Source: an uncultured Collinsella sp.
GTDB lineage: Bacteria > Actinomycetota > Coriobacteriia > Coriobacteriales > Coriobacteriaceae
DNA length: 64,000 bases
NCBI GenBank assembly: GCA_900768265.1
Contig: CAAGCF010000036.1
Location: 186,001-250,000, forward strand
Reading direction: 5' to 3'
Position numbers and translations under genes: made by a program. Positions 1 through 7,109 of the stretch are shown here, one piece after another (position 1 is the stretch's first letter; each line of letters opens with the position of its first letter). Below the pieces are notes generated by a model. The model saw only the letters and a program-made list of their open reading frames with translations, did no database searches and was not told the origin of the DNA.

Positions 1-133
1 TTGTTCGCGTTTTTTCATTGCCATTTTCATCTCTGACCACCGTGTCAACCACGAGCGTCAATCGCTTCCGAACGTCCAGCAGCTCCAAGGCTTCCGCCAT
101 CCCAGCTCGCATCAAAATGGGAACTCCTGCCAT
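1..133 (-). CDS. Possible partial CDS running off the window edge
   Basis: An open frame on the minus strand starts at an ATG at 133 and stays open to base 1, giving about 44 residues (MAGVPILMRAGMAEALELLD and on). It lies just after the stop of the small membrane protein upstream, so the two could be co-transcribed. I recognise no domain and see no convincing ribosome binding site at the correct distance; a TTG or ATG a few codons further in, preceded by AGGAG, is an alternative start. The C-terminus lies outside the window. Confidence 0.3.
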   Translation of the reverse strand, partial: MAGVPILMRAGMAEALELLDVRKRLTLVVDTVVRDENGNEKTRT

Positions 134-166
134 CAGGCCTAAGAACTACTCCCCATCAATCATTCT

Positions 167-523
167 TCATTCCCCTTGTCTACTTGATTTGGCTTTCTCG
201 GCTGAATGGGGATATAGAACAGTCCCGTCAAGTTCCTTATCTTCCACAAAAACTAGAATCCATTTTTCACCTGCCTTCAACCCTGCAACATATCCGGAAC
301 TTGACTTGCGACGCATATCGATCTTTTTACGGCAACCACTTGGCATCAACGCCTCAAATTGCCCGTTATGAACATCCGATAGAGTGCGAACTTCGATCGC
401 AACAACCGTGTCGTTTTCTCCCCCATTAGTCGCCCCTAGCAGGGACAAACTCATTGCAGCGACCAAGGCAAGGAAAAGAACCAATAGAGGTATTGCCCTT
501 CGAATGAACTTGTCGCCGTTCAC
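167..523 (-). CDS. Small single-pass membrane or exported hypothetical protein
   Basis: About 118 residues. I place the start at a GTG (523) because AAGGGG lies about ten bases before it; a TTG start seven codons upstream is possible. After a short basic N-terminus (NGDKFIRR) comes one hydrophobic segment (IPLLVLFLALVAAMSLSLLG) that could be a signal anchor or signal peptide, followed by a soluble domain of about 85 residues rich in basic and acidic side chains. The product would sit at the membrane with its C-terminal domain outside. I do not recognise the family. The gene begins right at the stop codon of the peptidase remnant upstream, which suggests the two once formed one operon. Confidence 0.55.
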   Translation of the reverse strand: MNGDKFIRRAIPLLVLFLALVAAMSLSLLGATNGGENDTVVAIEVRTLSDVHNGQFEALMPSGCRKKIDMRRKSSSGYVAGLKAGEKWILVFVEDKELDGTVLYPHSAEKAKSSRQGE

Positions 524-531
524 GAGTACAA

Positions 532-850
532 TCACCCCTTGCAATATGTTCCGTCGTGAGCCGTGTAAATTGATACGTCATATGGAAGAAACTGCAGCCG
601 GTTTGTCCATCCGTTCCAAACCACAAGCAGGTACTTCTTGGCATTTGAGCATGTGTTATGCATTGCCACATAGTCCACAACTGCCATTGCGTGCCCGCTG
701 CCATTTGACCGGAGCCTCCCAGAGAAAACATTGCCGAAACGCGCATGCGTAGGTTTTCGCCTCTTTGATAACTTTCGCCTGCGTTGGCGTTATCATTCCC
801 GAAATCGTTTTGCTCGCGTCAACAACGTAATCCCATTTATACAAATCCAT
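532..850 (-). pseudogene. Frameshifted, truncated papain/C39-like peptidase remnant
   Basis: Two reading frames together spell one protein-like stretch. The first, from an ATG at 850, reads DYVVDASKTISGMITPTQAK and on to AKTY. The reading then continues in another frame as SGHAMAVVDYVAMHN, KKYLLVVWNGWTNRLQFLPY and DVSIYTAHDGTYCKG, ending at a TGA at 532-534. The GHAMAVVDY plus V-W-N-G-W pattern resembles the histidine and asparagine/aspartate half of papain-like (C39-type) cysteine peptidases. The N-terminal half with the catalytic cysteine is missing, because a stop lies just before 850. The frame switch falls in the repetitive CGCATGCGCG around 742-751. A sequencing indel could produce the frameshift but not the missing N-terminus. 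Confidence 0.5.
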
Positions 851-953
851 GGCAGGTAACTAAATGTTATTCGCTAGATAGTGCTATACGCTTGATATTG
901 TTTTTACTGACGCACTTTCAGTCGGTAAAAGGTATGATTTTTGCCACAAGCGA

Positions 954-983
954 GAAAAGGGCACCGAAAAACTCCGGTGCCCT
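954..983 (-). terminator. Rho-independent terminator of the glnA-like/glnR-like operon
   Basis: An 8-bp GC-rich stem (GGGCACCG paired with CGGTGCCC, 959-983) is followed on the minus strand by TTTTC. It lies 21 bases after the stop codon of the response regulator gene. Bases 851-953 hold nothing I can identify. Confidence 0.8.
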
Positions 984-1003
984 GTATCGTCTTTTGGTTA
1001 TCC

Positions 1004-1666
1004 CTAGTCCTTAAACAGATAGCCCACGCCGCGGACGGTGGTAATGTGCGCCGCGATCTGCGGGCCCACCTTGGAGCGGATGCGTCGGATGTGCACGTCG
1101 ACGGTGCGCGTACCGCCGCAGTACTCAAAGCCCCACACGCGGTGCAGCAGCACCTCACGGCTGTAGGCGCGGTTGGGGTGCGTCGCCAAAAAGCTCAGCA
1201 GCGAGTACTCCATCAGCGTCAGGTCGATGGGCTCGTTATCGAGTGTCACCTGGTAGGTAGCCAGGTTAATCTCGAGGTTATCGATATTGAGCACATCGTC
1301 GGCGGTGACGGTCTCCTCCTCGCCCATCAGGCGCTGCGCGCGAGCCTTGAGCTCATTGGGCGTCGCCGTGGGGCATACAAAGTCGGCATGCGCGTGATTC
1401 GGCAGGCGCAGGGTGCCGAGCGCCTCGTCGTCGACGATCACCAGCATGGGGACACCGCCGCGATCGTCAAGCCACTTGGCAATCTGATCGATGCGGTCGC
1501 TGCGGATGCCATCGGAATCGAGGATCAGCAGGTCAAAGTCATGCGCCGCAGTTGGCGAATCAGGGGTGGCCAGGCTCACCTCGACACCCAGGGTAGTCGT
1601 CAGGCTGCGGGCAAACTCGTGGAAGCGCGTCGTGCGCGCCATGAACAGGGCACTCTTTTCGGACAT
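1004..1666 (-). CDS. GlnR-like orphan OmpR-family response regulator
   Basis: A 220-residue transcription factor. An ATG at 1666 with GGAGG five bases upstream fixes the start; longer readings have no such site. Residues 1-105 form a receiver-like domain that keeps an aspartate after the third strand (LLILDSD) but lacks the N-terminal acidic pair and the lysine usually found near its end (ADFVCPTAT). Residues about 120-218 are a winged-helix DNA-binding domain (DLTLMEYSLLSFLATHPNRA, GGTRTVDVHIRRIRSKVG, TTVRGVGYLF) closely resembling actinobacterial GlnR, the nitrogen regulator, from memory of that family. The gene follows a glutamine synthetase-like gene by 50 bp with no terminator between, so the pair is likely one operon. 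No histidine kinase is adjacent. Confidence 0.85.
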   Translation of the reverse strand: MSEKSALFMARTTRFHEFARSLTTTLGVEVSLATPDSPTAAHDFDLLILDSDGIRSDRIDQIAKWLDDRGGVPMLVIVDDEALGTLRLPNHAHADFVCPTATPNELKARAQRLMGEEETVTADDVLNIDNLEINLATYQVTLDNEPIDLTLMEYSLLSFLATHPNRAYSREVLLHRVWGFEYCGGTRTVDVHIRRIRSKVGPQIAAHITTVRGVGYLFKD

Positions 1667-1716
1667 ATCGGCCTCCAAAGAAATGAGCTCAATCGTACTG
1701 GAACAAGCCAGCGCGA

Positions 1717-3054
1717 TTAGGAGTTCGCCAGGTAGTGCTTGATCTCCCACTCGGTGATCGTAGACTCAAACTTATGCCACTCGTCGCGCTTCTTTTTGAG
1801 GAAGAAGCTGTGAATGTGCTCGCCGAGGGCATCCTTCATAAACTGCGAGTCCTCAAACACGTCAAGCGCCTCTTTGAGCGAGCGCGGCAGCGGCGCGTAG
1901 CCGGCCTCGACCATCTGACGGTCGGTAAGCTTGAGCGTCTCGGCCGTGGCCTCGGGCGGGAGTTCCAGCTTGCGCTCGATGCCGTCCAGACCAGCCGCCA
2001 GCGTGACGGCGTTGACCAGGTACGGGTTGGCCATGGGGTCGGGACTGCGCAGCTCGATGCGCGTGGACAGCGGCTTGCCGGGCTTGTAGACCGGAATGCG
2101 GACCATACTCGCGCGGTTGCGCAGGCCCCACGTGGCGTACTGCGGCACGGAGTCGCCACCCGTGGTGATGCGCTTGTACGAGTTGACCGTGGGGTTGGTG
2201 ATGGCGCTGATCTCGCGCGCGTGCGCCAAGATGCCGGCCATGTAGTGCTTGGCGATTTCGGAGAGGTGGTACTTCTCGTCGTCCTCGCCCCAAAAGACGT
2301 TGTTGCCGTCGTGGTCGAACAGCGACTGATGCAAAAACATGGCGCTGCCGTCCTCGCCCGCCAACGGCTTGGGCATAAAGGAGGCGTGGCAACCGCTCTC
2401 GTAGGCCTGCTGCTTAATGATGAGCTTGGCCGTGGTGATGGCGTCGGACATGCTCAAGGCCTCGGCGTGACGCAGGCTCATGCCGTGCTGCGAGCGACCG
2501 GCGGCGTGGAAGGTGTACTCCACGGGCACGGACATCTTCTCGAGCGTGAGGACCGTGTTGCGGCGCAAGTCGCGAGCGGCATCGCTTACCGAAAGGTCAA
2601 AGTAGCCCACGTTGTCGAGCGGCTCGGGGGTGTGCTCGTCGGGGAAGTAGTAATACTCCAGCTCGGCACCCACGTTGAGCAGATAGCCAGCCTTCTCGGC
2701 CTTGCGGAACATGCGGCGCAGGGCATCGCGCGGGTCGCCGGCAAACGGCTTGCGATCGGGAGTACACACGTCGCAGAACACGCGGGCGACGCCGTTGTGG
2801 CTCGGGCGCCACGGCAGGATCTGGAAGGTCGAAGCATCGGGGAACGCCAGCATGTCGGCTTCCTCGGGCGTGGCAAAGCCCTCGATAGCGGAGCCGTCAA
2901 AGCCAATACCCTCCTCAAAAGCGACCTCGAGGTCCTCGGGGCTAATGGCAAAGTTCTTGAGGCGGCCGAGAATGTCGACAAACCACAGACGCACAAAGCG
3001 GATGTCACGCTGCTCTACGGAGCGGAGTACGTAATCGATGTTCTGCTGGTTCAT
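1717..3054 (-). CDS. Glutamine synthetase type I-like protein with altered metal site
   Basis: A 445-residue protein, the normal length of GS-I-alpha (glutamate plus ammonia plus ATP to glutamine). It aligns to the family without gaps over the FDGSAIEGF, GAELEYYYF, FMPKP and RIELRSPDPMANPYL blocks. However, the segment that normally reads HHEVxxxQHE is FHAAGRSQHG at 182-191, so both metal-ligand glutamates are Ala184 and Gly191. The histidine of the GMH-T-HQSL block is Phe240. Glu131, Glu133 and the Glu of RIELRS remain. Normal synthetase activity is therefore doubtful; it may use another substrate or act as a regulator. The start is an ATG behind AAAGGGGAG. I leave out the symbol because of the substitutions. 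Confidence 0.85.
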   Translation of the reverse strand: MNQQNIDYVLRSVEQRDIRFVRLWFVDILGRLKNFAISPEDLEVAFEEGIGFDGSAIEGFATPEEADMLAFPDASTFQILPWRPSHNGVARVFCDVCTPDRKPFAGDPRDALRRMFRKAEKAGYLLNVGAELEYYYFPDEHTPEPLDNVGYFDLSVSDAARDLRRNTVLTLEKMSVPVEYTFHAAGRSQHGMSLRHAEALSMSDAITTAKLIIKQQAYESGCHASFMPKPLAGEDGSAMFLHQSLFDHDGNNVFWGEDDEKYHLSEIAKHYMAGILAHAREISAITNPTVNSYKRITTGGDSVPQYATWGLRNRASMVRIPVYKPGKPLSTRIELRSPDPMANPYLVNAVTLAAGLDGIERKLELPPEATAETLKLTDRQMVEAGYAPLPRSLKEALDVFEDSQFMKDALGEHIHSFFLKKKRDEWHKFESTITEWEIKHYLANS

Positions 3055-3141
3055 GTCGCTCCCCTTTCTTTCGGGCGGGTTTCGACTGGTCTATATCGCA
3101 GATACTATCGCAGAAAAATGTTTCCGCAGGGTTAAAGCGTA

Positions 3142-3291
3142 TCAAGCGCTCAAAAAACGTGCGTGCACAGGCAGGTATGACAAGTAACTATCGCTCGGAT
3201 TCTGAGACAATTTGCCTACAGGCTCGCGCGTTTCAGAGATGGCCTCCAAGACCTCTTGGGCACGGAGGCTGTCCGACTTACGCGCGATCAT
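3142..3291 (-). CDS. Short ORF overlapping the antitoxin fusion; possible truncated HEPN partner
   Basis: A 49-residue frame starts at an ATG inside the last codons of the upstream gene (14-bp overlap) and ends in TGA at 3142. Such overlaps are typical of the nucleotidyltransferase-HEPN gene order. The beginning, RKSDSLRAQEVLEAISETRE, weakly resembles the first helix of DUF86/HEPN proteins, which are normally 110-140 residues. The rest (LPVHARFLSA) shows no HEPN RxxxxH motif. It could be a decayed toxin or a chance frame; I cannot decide from the sequence. Confidence 0.3.
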   Translation of the reverse strand: MIARKSDSLRAQEVLEAISETREPVGKLSQNPSDSYLSYLPVHARFLSA

Positions 3292-3772
3292 AAATGACCA
3301 CTCCCTCGCGCTCGATTACCGCGGCGAGATCGTCATCAAGATAATCGCTCGAGACGAGATCAACCTGTTTCCCGGTTTCTTTGCGCACCGCCTCGCCAAA
3401 CGCTGACAACGCGAAAAGGCCAAAGCCCTGGTCACGATCGACTTCGAGACGCAAGTCGATATCGCTGTCGGCACGTGCCTCGCCACGGGCATACGAACCA
3501 AAAAGAATCACGGTTTTAATGGCGGAAATGGGGCTGGCCGCCCCGCGTACGGCGGACTCAATCTGGGCGGTATCCAAAATGCCCGCCGCGACGCTTTCGC
3601 TCGCAGCACCTTTTCCGAGTGAAGGAACAAACGGCAGCGAACGCTCGCGCAGCATCTGCCTCATAAACATATTGACCGCAACAGACGAAGTCATGCCAAG
3701 CTCTTCGCACAGCTCGGCAAATGAATCTTTAATTGATGAGTCCACTCGCACACTCAGCACAGACGCAGCCAT
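3278..3772 (-). CDS. RelB/DinJ-type antitoxin domain fused to MNT nucleotidyltransferase
   Basis: A 164-residue protein. Residues 1-50 (VLSVRVDSSIKDSFAELCEE, then SSVAVNMFMRQM) match the RelB/DinJ ribbon-helix-helix antitoxin domain, which binds DNA and neutralises a toxin. Residues about 75-160 are a minimal nucleotidyltransferase domain with GSYARG (92-97) and DSDID (102-106), the Gly-Ser and twin-aspartate motifs needed for nucleotide transfer. MNT proteins normally act as antitoxins to HEPN RNases by AMPylating them. The ATG start follows AGGAGG. No full-length toxin gene lies beside it; only a short overlapping frame follows. An inverted repeat upstream fits autoregulation by the N-terminal domain. 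Confidence 0.8.
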   Translation of the reverse strand: MAASVLSVRVDSSIKDSFAELCEELGMTSSVAVNMFMRQMLRERSLPFVPSLGKGAASESVAAGILDTAQIESAVRGAASPISAIKTVILFGSYARGEARADSDIDLRLEVDRDQGFGLFALSAFGEAVRKETGKQVDLVSSDYLDDDLAAVIEREGVVIYDRA

Positions 3773-3781
3773 GGATACCTC

Positions 3782-3813
3782 CTGTATGACATTGTCTATA
3801 TATTATCATACAG
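3782..3813. promoter_or_regulatory. Palindromic operator/promoter of the antitoxin fusion
   Basis: Perfect 8-bp arms CTGTATGA (3782-3789) and TCATACAG (3806-3813) are separated by 16 AT-rich bases that include a GATAAT-like -10 on the minus strand. The site sits directly before the ribosome binding site of the fusion gene, where ribbon-helix-helix antitoxins usually repress their own operon. Confidence 0.55.
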
Positions 3814-3814
3814 A

Positions 3815-4837
3815 CTAGCGTGAGGTCGAAGCGCGGTGTTCGATGTGGCCGGGTATCTCGATGCGCTTGGGGGCGAGCTTTGCGGCGTCGCCCACCGTAG
3901 TGGTAACGACGTCGATGCGCTCGGACAGGCGCTCGACCACGCGCTCGGCGATGGCGAGGGTGTCCTGCGCGGCCGTGGTCACACCGCCAAAGAGCACGTG
4001 GTTCCAGGGGTAATCGTCAAACGTCGCGATCTTGAGACCCGCCGGTAGCGAGGGGCCGAGCTGCGCCAGTGCCTCGGTCAGACGCAGAAAGACCAAGCCG
4101 TTGACGGCAATGAGGCCGAGCTTTTTGCCCGCATAGTCGCGGATGGTCTCGTCCAGGCGACCGACGCCCGTGACGCCACCGTCTGCCAGGGTAACGACCT
4201 CGCCTGCCAGACCGCGGCGCGAGAGCTCGTCGGCAAAGGCCTCGGCGCGGTCGCGACGCACGGGGCTGTCGTCGCTCGCCTCGGTGAGCAGGCACAGGCG
4301 CTCGCTGCCTGCAGCGGCCAAGGCGTCTACCAGGCCAGCGACCAGCTCACGGTTGTTAGATGTCACCAGATCGATGCCACCAGCGGCAACGTCGCGGTCG
4401 AGCAGCACAACGGGCAGACGTCCCGCGGCCGCGGCGATTGCCTCATCGTTGCCGCCACAGGTGTTGACGACCAGGCCGTCCACGCCGGCATCGATCAATC
4501 TGGTGAGCGACTCCGCCTCCTTAGCGGGATCGTTGCCGCTAATGGCCGTCATGAGCGAGCAGCCGCGCACGGCGGCGCTGGCGGAAAGGCCCTCGAGCAT
4601 GGCGTTGGAGAACGGGTTGGCGATGTCGGCCAGGATCACGCCGATAAGGTTGGTGCGCGAGCTGCGCAAATTGCGCGCGGCGGCACGCGGGCGATAGCCG
4701 GTACGCTCGATGACCTCGGCGATGCGGGCGCGGGTTTCCTCGGTCATCTGCCCGGGGCGGTGATTGAGATAGCGCGAGACCGTGGCCGGGCTCACGCCCG
4801 CCTCGGCGGCAATGTCTTTGATTCTCATCTGCGCCAT
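3815..4837 (-). CDS. LacI-family regulator, probable KDG-pathway repressor
   Basis: A 340-residue LacI-family repressor. An N-terminal helix-turn-helix and hinge (MRIKDIAAEAGVSPATVSRY, then LRSSRTNLIGVILADIANPF) is followed by a periplasmic-binding-protein-like effector domain. The ATG at 4837 is chosen because it precedes the HTH by three residues and has GGGGTG upstream. It is divergent from kdgK, and the intergenic region carries ACGAAACCGATTTCGT plus a second overlapping half; the same 16-mer recurs at 8272. This makes it a good candidate for the regulator that binds these sites, with KDG or a related keto-acid as effector. That assignment is inferred from position only. Confidence 0.8.
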   Translation of the reverse strand: MAQMRIKDIAAEAGVSPATVSRYLNHRPGQMTEETRARIAEVIERTGYRPRAAARNLRSSRTNLIGVILADIANPFSNAMLEGLSASAAVRGCSLMTAISGNDPAKEAESLTRLIDAGVDGLVVNTCGGNDEAIAAAAGRLPVVLLDRDVAAGGIDLVTSNNRELVAGLVDALAAAGSERLCLLTEASDDSPVRRDRAEAFADELSRRGLAGEVVTLADGGVTGVGRLDETIRDYAGKKLGLIAVNGLVFLRLTEALAQLGPSLPAGLKIATFDDYPWNHVLFGGVTTAAQDTLAIAERVVERLSERIDVVTTTVGDAAKLAPKRIEIPGHIEHRASTSR

Positions 4838-4902
4838 AGCGCACCCCGTTTCCCAATTGTCGGCAGCCTTTGCCATTTTAGGCATTTTTTTAAAAATCTC
4901 GC

Positions 4903-4929
4903 TTGCAAAACGCTGTGGGTGAGTATACT
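4903..4929 (+). promoter_or_regulatory. kdgK promoter
   Basis: TTGCAA (4903-4908) and TATACT (4924-4929) are separated by 15 bp, with an extended TG before the -10. The same arrangement, with the same 15-bp spacing, is found at 8237-8263. Confidence 0.6.
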
Positions 4930-4939
4930 ACAACTCGGA

Positions 4940-4970
4940 ACGAAACCGATTTCGTAAACCGATTTCGGTA
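4940..4970. promoter_or_regulatory. LacI-type operator pair upstream of kdgK
   Basis: The 16-mer ACGAAACCGATTTCGT (4940-4955) is palindromic except at its centre. A second overlapping copy of AAACCGATTTCGG follows at 4956-4968. It lies just downstream of the -10, so a bound repressor would block transcription of kdgK; it also lies upstream of the divergent lacI gene. Confidence 0.7.
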
Positions 4971-4971
4971 A

Positions 4972-5029
4972 GCGTTGGCACGGAGGTGCAAAGATGCACC
5001 CTACCGTCTTGGCACCTGCGTGCCAACGC
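4972..5029 (+). ncRNA. Leader hairpin of kdgK (type-1 hairpin)
   Basis: Arms 4972-4989 and 5012-5029 form an 18-bp stem with one mismatch. The loop at 4990-5011 reads AAAGATGCACCCTACCGTCT and two more bases. A second hairpin with a different stem but nearly the same loop lies at 8291-8348. No T-run follows, so it is not a simple terminator. It is probably a leader RNA structure that protects the message or regulates it. Confidence 0.6.
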
Positions 5030-5072
5030 CATATCAAAGGTGTACGCACGAGCAAGAAGGAGCTGCGCGACC

Positions 5073-6107
5073 ATGGGTAAAACGGTTCTTACCTTCGGCG
5101 AGATCATGATGAGGCTCTCGCCCAAAGATCATCTGCGCATTGAGCAGGCGACCGAGTTTGACGTCCGCTACGGCGGCGCCGAGGCCAACACCGCGCTTTC
5201 CCTGGCCTACCAGGGCGACAAGGCCGCTTACGTCTCCGTTGTCCCGGCCAACCGTCTGGGCGAGTGCGCCCTTCGCTCGCTGAAAGTCTACGACGTCGAC
5301 ACCACGCGCGTCGTGCGCCAGGGCGACCGTCTTGGTTCCTATGTGTTTGAGGTTGGCGCCTCGCAGCGCGGCAACGGCTGCGTCTACGACCGCAAGTACT
5401 CGGCCATCAACATGGCCAAGCGCGACGTCTTTGATTGGGACGAGATCCTCAAGGGCATCGACGTCTTCTACTTCTCTGGCGTGACGCCCGCCGTGTCCGA
5501 CGAGATGGCCGCTGCCTGCAAGGATGCCCTCACCGCCTGCCGCGCCAAGGGCATCACCACCGTCTGCGACGTGAACTATCGCGGCAAGATGTGGTCGCCC
5601 GAGAAGTCGCAGGCCACCATGAAGGAGCTCCTGCCGCTCGTCGACATCTGCATCGCCAACGATGAGGACGCACCTGCCGGCCTCGGTATGACCTGCGTCT
5701 CCGGCTCCCTTGCCCACGGCATCGAAGAGCGTGATACCTACGTCGAGATGGCCCGTCAGATCTGCACCGAGTACGGCTGCAAAAAGGTCGCCTCGGTCGT
5801 CCGTAACATTTCCTGCGTCGAGCGCTCCATTTGGATGGGCATGCTCTTTGACGCCGAGAGCGGCGAGCACTGGTTCTCCCCTGCTCACGACGTGCACGTG
5901 CTCGAGGGCGTTGCCGCCGGCGATGCTTTCAACGCCGGTCTCGTCCATGCCCTCATCAACGACTTTGACCCGCAGGACGCCGTCAACTACGCGATTGCGG
6001 CCTCGATCCTCAAGCTCACCATCAAGGGCGATTCCAACTTGGTGACCGCAGACGAGATCGCAGCCGTGGCATCTGCCGCCGACGGCGGCACTCGTGTCGC
6101 GCGCTAA
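5073..6107 (+). CDS. kdgK: 2-keto-3-deoxygluconate kinase
   Basis: A 344-residue PfkB-family sugar kinase that phosphorylates KDG to KDPG with ATP in the cytoplasm. Visible family features are the N-terminal TFGEIMMRLSP, the RYGGAEANTALSLA substrate region, CDVNYRGKMW, and the catalytic GVAAGDAFNAG near the C-terminus with the anion-hole glycines and base aspartate. The ATG at 5073 lies behind AAGAAGGAG. The gene follows a strong promoter, a LacI operator and a hairpin leader, and precedes eda by 254 bp, so kinase and aldolase form the final steps of uronate breakdown. Confidence 0.93.
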   Translation: MGKTVLTFGEIMMRLSPKDHLRIEQATEFDVRYGGAEANTALSLAYQGDKAAYVSVVPANRLGECALRSLKVYDVDTTRVVRQGDRLGSYVFEVGASQRGNGCVYDRKYSAINMAKRDVFDWDEILKGIDVFYFSGVTPAVSDEMAAACKDALTACRAKGITTVCDVNYRGKMWSPEKSQATMKELLPLVDICIANDEDAPAGLGMTCVSGSLAHGIEERDTYVEMARQICTEYGCKKVASVVRNISCVERSIWMGMLFDAESGEHWFSPAHDVHVLEGVAAGDAFNAGLVHALINDFDPQDAVNYAIAASILKLTIKGDSNLVTADEIAAVASAADGGTRVAR

Positions 6108-6121
6108 GCCGTCTCCATTCC

Positions 6122-6161
6122 GCGGGCCGCAGCCATCCATACCCATACCTCTGCGGCCCGC
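6122..6161 (+). ncRNA. Hairpin between kdgK and eda, preceding the pseudoknot RNA
   Basis: A perfect 11-bp stem (GCGGGCCGCAG, 6122-6132, with CTGCGGCCCGC, 6151-6161) has an 18-base loop containing ATACCCATACC. There is no T-run. It occupies the place, relative to the pseudoknot RNA, that the type-1 hairpin takes at 8291-8348. It may be part of the same leader or a stabilising 3' end for the kdgK message. Confidence 0.5.
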
Positions 6162-6172
6162 TCTCCGATTCT

Positions 6173-6310
6173 TCCGGTCGGGCAAAACCACCAGTCCCAT
6201 TCCGGTTTTGCCCGGCATTCCCTACACGACTGGCCGCGCAGCCGATTTTGGAATTGCTTGTGACCCCAAGCAGTGCCTCCGATAACCAATCCAAAATCGG
6301 CTCCTGGCCA
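6173..6310 (+). ncRNA. Candidate structured leader RNA with pseudoknot, copy A (upstream of eda)
   Basis: Stem a is GGGCAAAACC (6180-6189) with GGTTTTGCCC (6204-6213). Its loop carries CCAGTC (6191-6196), which pairs with GACTGG (6228-6233) outside the stem, a pseudoknot. Stem c is AGCCGATTTTGGA (6240-6252) with its complement at 6290-6302 and encloses a small hairpin (GCTTG/CAAGC) and the segment CAGTGCCTCCGATAACC (6271-6287). Copy B at 8366-8492 keeps the pseudoknot and the unpaired segments while stem sequences differ. It may be a riboswitch for a uronate-pathway intermediate. I do not recognise it as a known class, but I could not search Rfam. Confidence 0.65.
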
Positions 6311-6361
6311 GCACATTTGGCAATCATGCGCCCGCGTGCGCCGCACATCGAAAGGAACATC

Positions 6362-7003
6362 ATGTTCGATCAGTTCTACACCACGCTTGAGTCCCTGGGC
6401 ATCGTGCCCGTCGTCGTGCTCGACAAGGTCGAAGACGCCGCCCCGCTCGCCCACGCCCTTATGGCAGCTGGCATGAAGTCGGCCGAGGTCACCTTCCGCA
6501 CCGCCTGCGCCGCCGAGTGCATCGCCGCCATGGCCGAGGCCGAGCCCGAGATGTGCGTTGGCGCCGGCACCGTCCTGACCGTCGAGCAGGTTGAGCAGGC
6601 CCGCGCCGTCGGTGCCAAGTTCATCGTCTCCCCGGGTTACAACGAGGACGTCGTGAAGCACTGCATCGACATCGACCTGCCCGTCCTTCCCGGCACCGTG
6701 ACCCCCTCCGAGGTCACTGCCGCCGTCAACCTGGGCCTCAAGGTCACCAAGTTCTTCCCCGCGGCTCAGTATGGCGGACTCAACACCATCAAGGCCCTCG
6801 CCGCCCCGTTTGTCGGCCATCGCTTTATGCCCACCGGCGGCGTGAGCACCGCTAACGTCGAGGAGTACCTGAGCTCCAGCGCCATCATCGCCTGCGGTGG
6901 CACCTGGATGGTCAAGCCGGCCCTGTTCGCCGACGGCGACTTCTCCAAGGTCGAGCAGATCGCCCGCGAGGCCATGGACGTCGTCAATAAGGTCCGCGGC
7001 TAA
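6362..7003 (+). CDS. eda: KDPG/KHG aldolase
   Basis: A 213-residue class I aldolase cleaving 2-keto-3-deoxy-6-phosphogluconate to pyruvate and glyceraldehyde-3-phosphate. It has the usual length and motifs: VVVLDKVEDAAPLAHALMAA, the GAGTVLTVEQVEQA strand, and TKFFPAAQYGG with the Schiff-base lysine of the FFPA region. The ATG at 6362 follows AAAGGAA; a longer frame from a TTG upstream would overlap the leader RNA and is rejected. It is the last enzyme of both uronate branches in this window. Its leader carries pseudoknot RNA copy A, so it is probably controlled by that element. Confidence 0.93.
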   Translation: MFDQFYTTLESLGIVPVVVLDKVEDAAPLAHALMAAGMKSAEVTFRTACAAECIAAMAEAEPEMCVGAGTVLTVEQVEQARAVGAKFIVSPGYNEDVVKHCIDIDLPVLPGTVTPSEVTAAVNLGLKVTKFFPAAQYGGLNTIKALAAPFVGHRFMPTGGVSTANVEEYLSSSAIIACGGTWMVKPALFADGDFSKVEQIAREAMDVVNKVRG

Positions 7004-7077
7004 CCCCACCACCTGAGGACGGGGTAGAAGTGGTAGATTCTCTGCTTGACTTCCCCGTTTGATTCGCTCTCTATCGT

Positions 7078-7105
7078 GGGGGCGCGACCCCGGTCGCGCC
7101 CCTTT
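7078..7105 (+). terminator. Terminator after eda
   Basis: Stem GGGGCGCGACC with GGTCGCGCCCC, followed by TTTAAAA. It ends the kdgK-eda transcript. Confidence 0.75.
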
Positions 7106-7109
7106 AAAA

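Noticed and set aside
4972..5029. The kdgK leader hairpin as a BglG/LicT-type antiterminator or an intrinsic terminator
   Set aside because: The RAT consensus is not present and no T-run or overlapping terminator follows.
6173..6310. Assigning the pseudoknot RNA to a known riboswitch such as c-di-GMP-I or molybdenum cofactor because of the GCCTCCG string
   Set aside because: Only a few bases match; the order of helices and the other conserved segments of those classes are missing.
6248..6361. N-terminal extension of eda from a TTG
   Set aside because: It would translate the structured leader RNA, and the ATG at 6362 has a good ribosome binding site and family-typical N-terminus.
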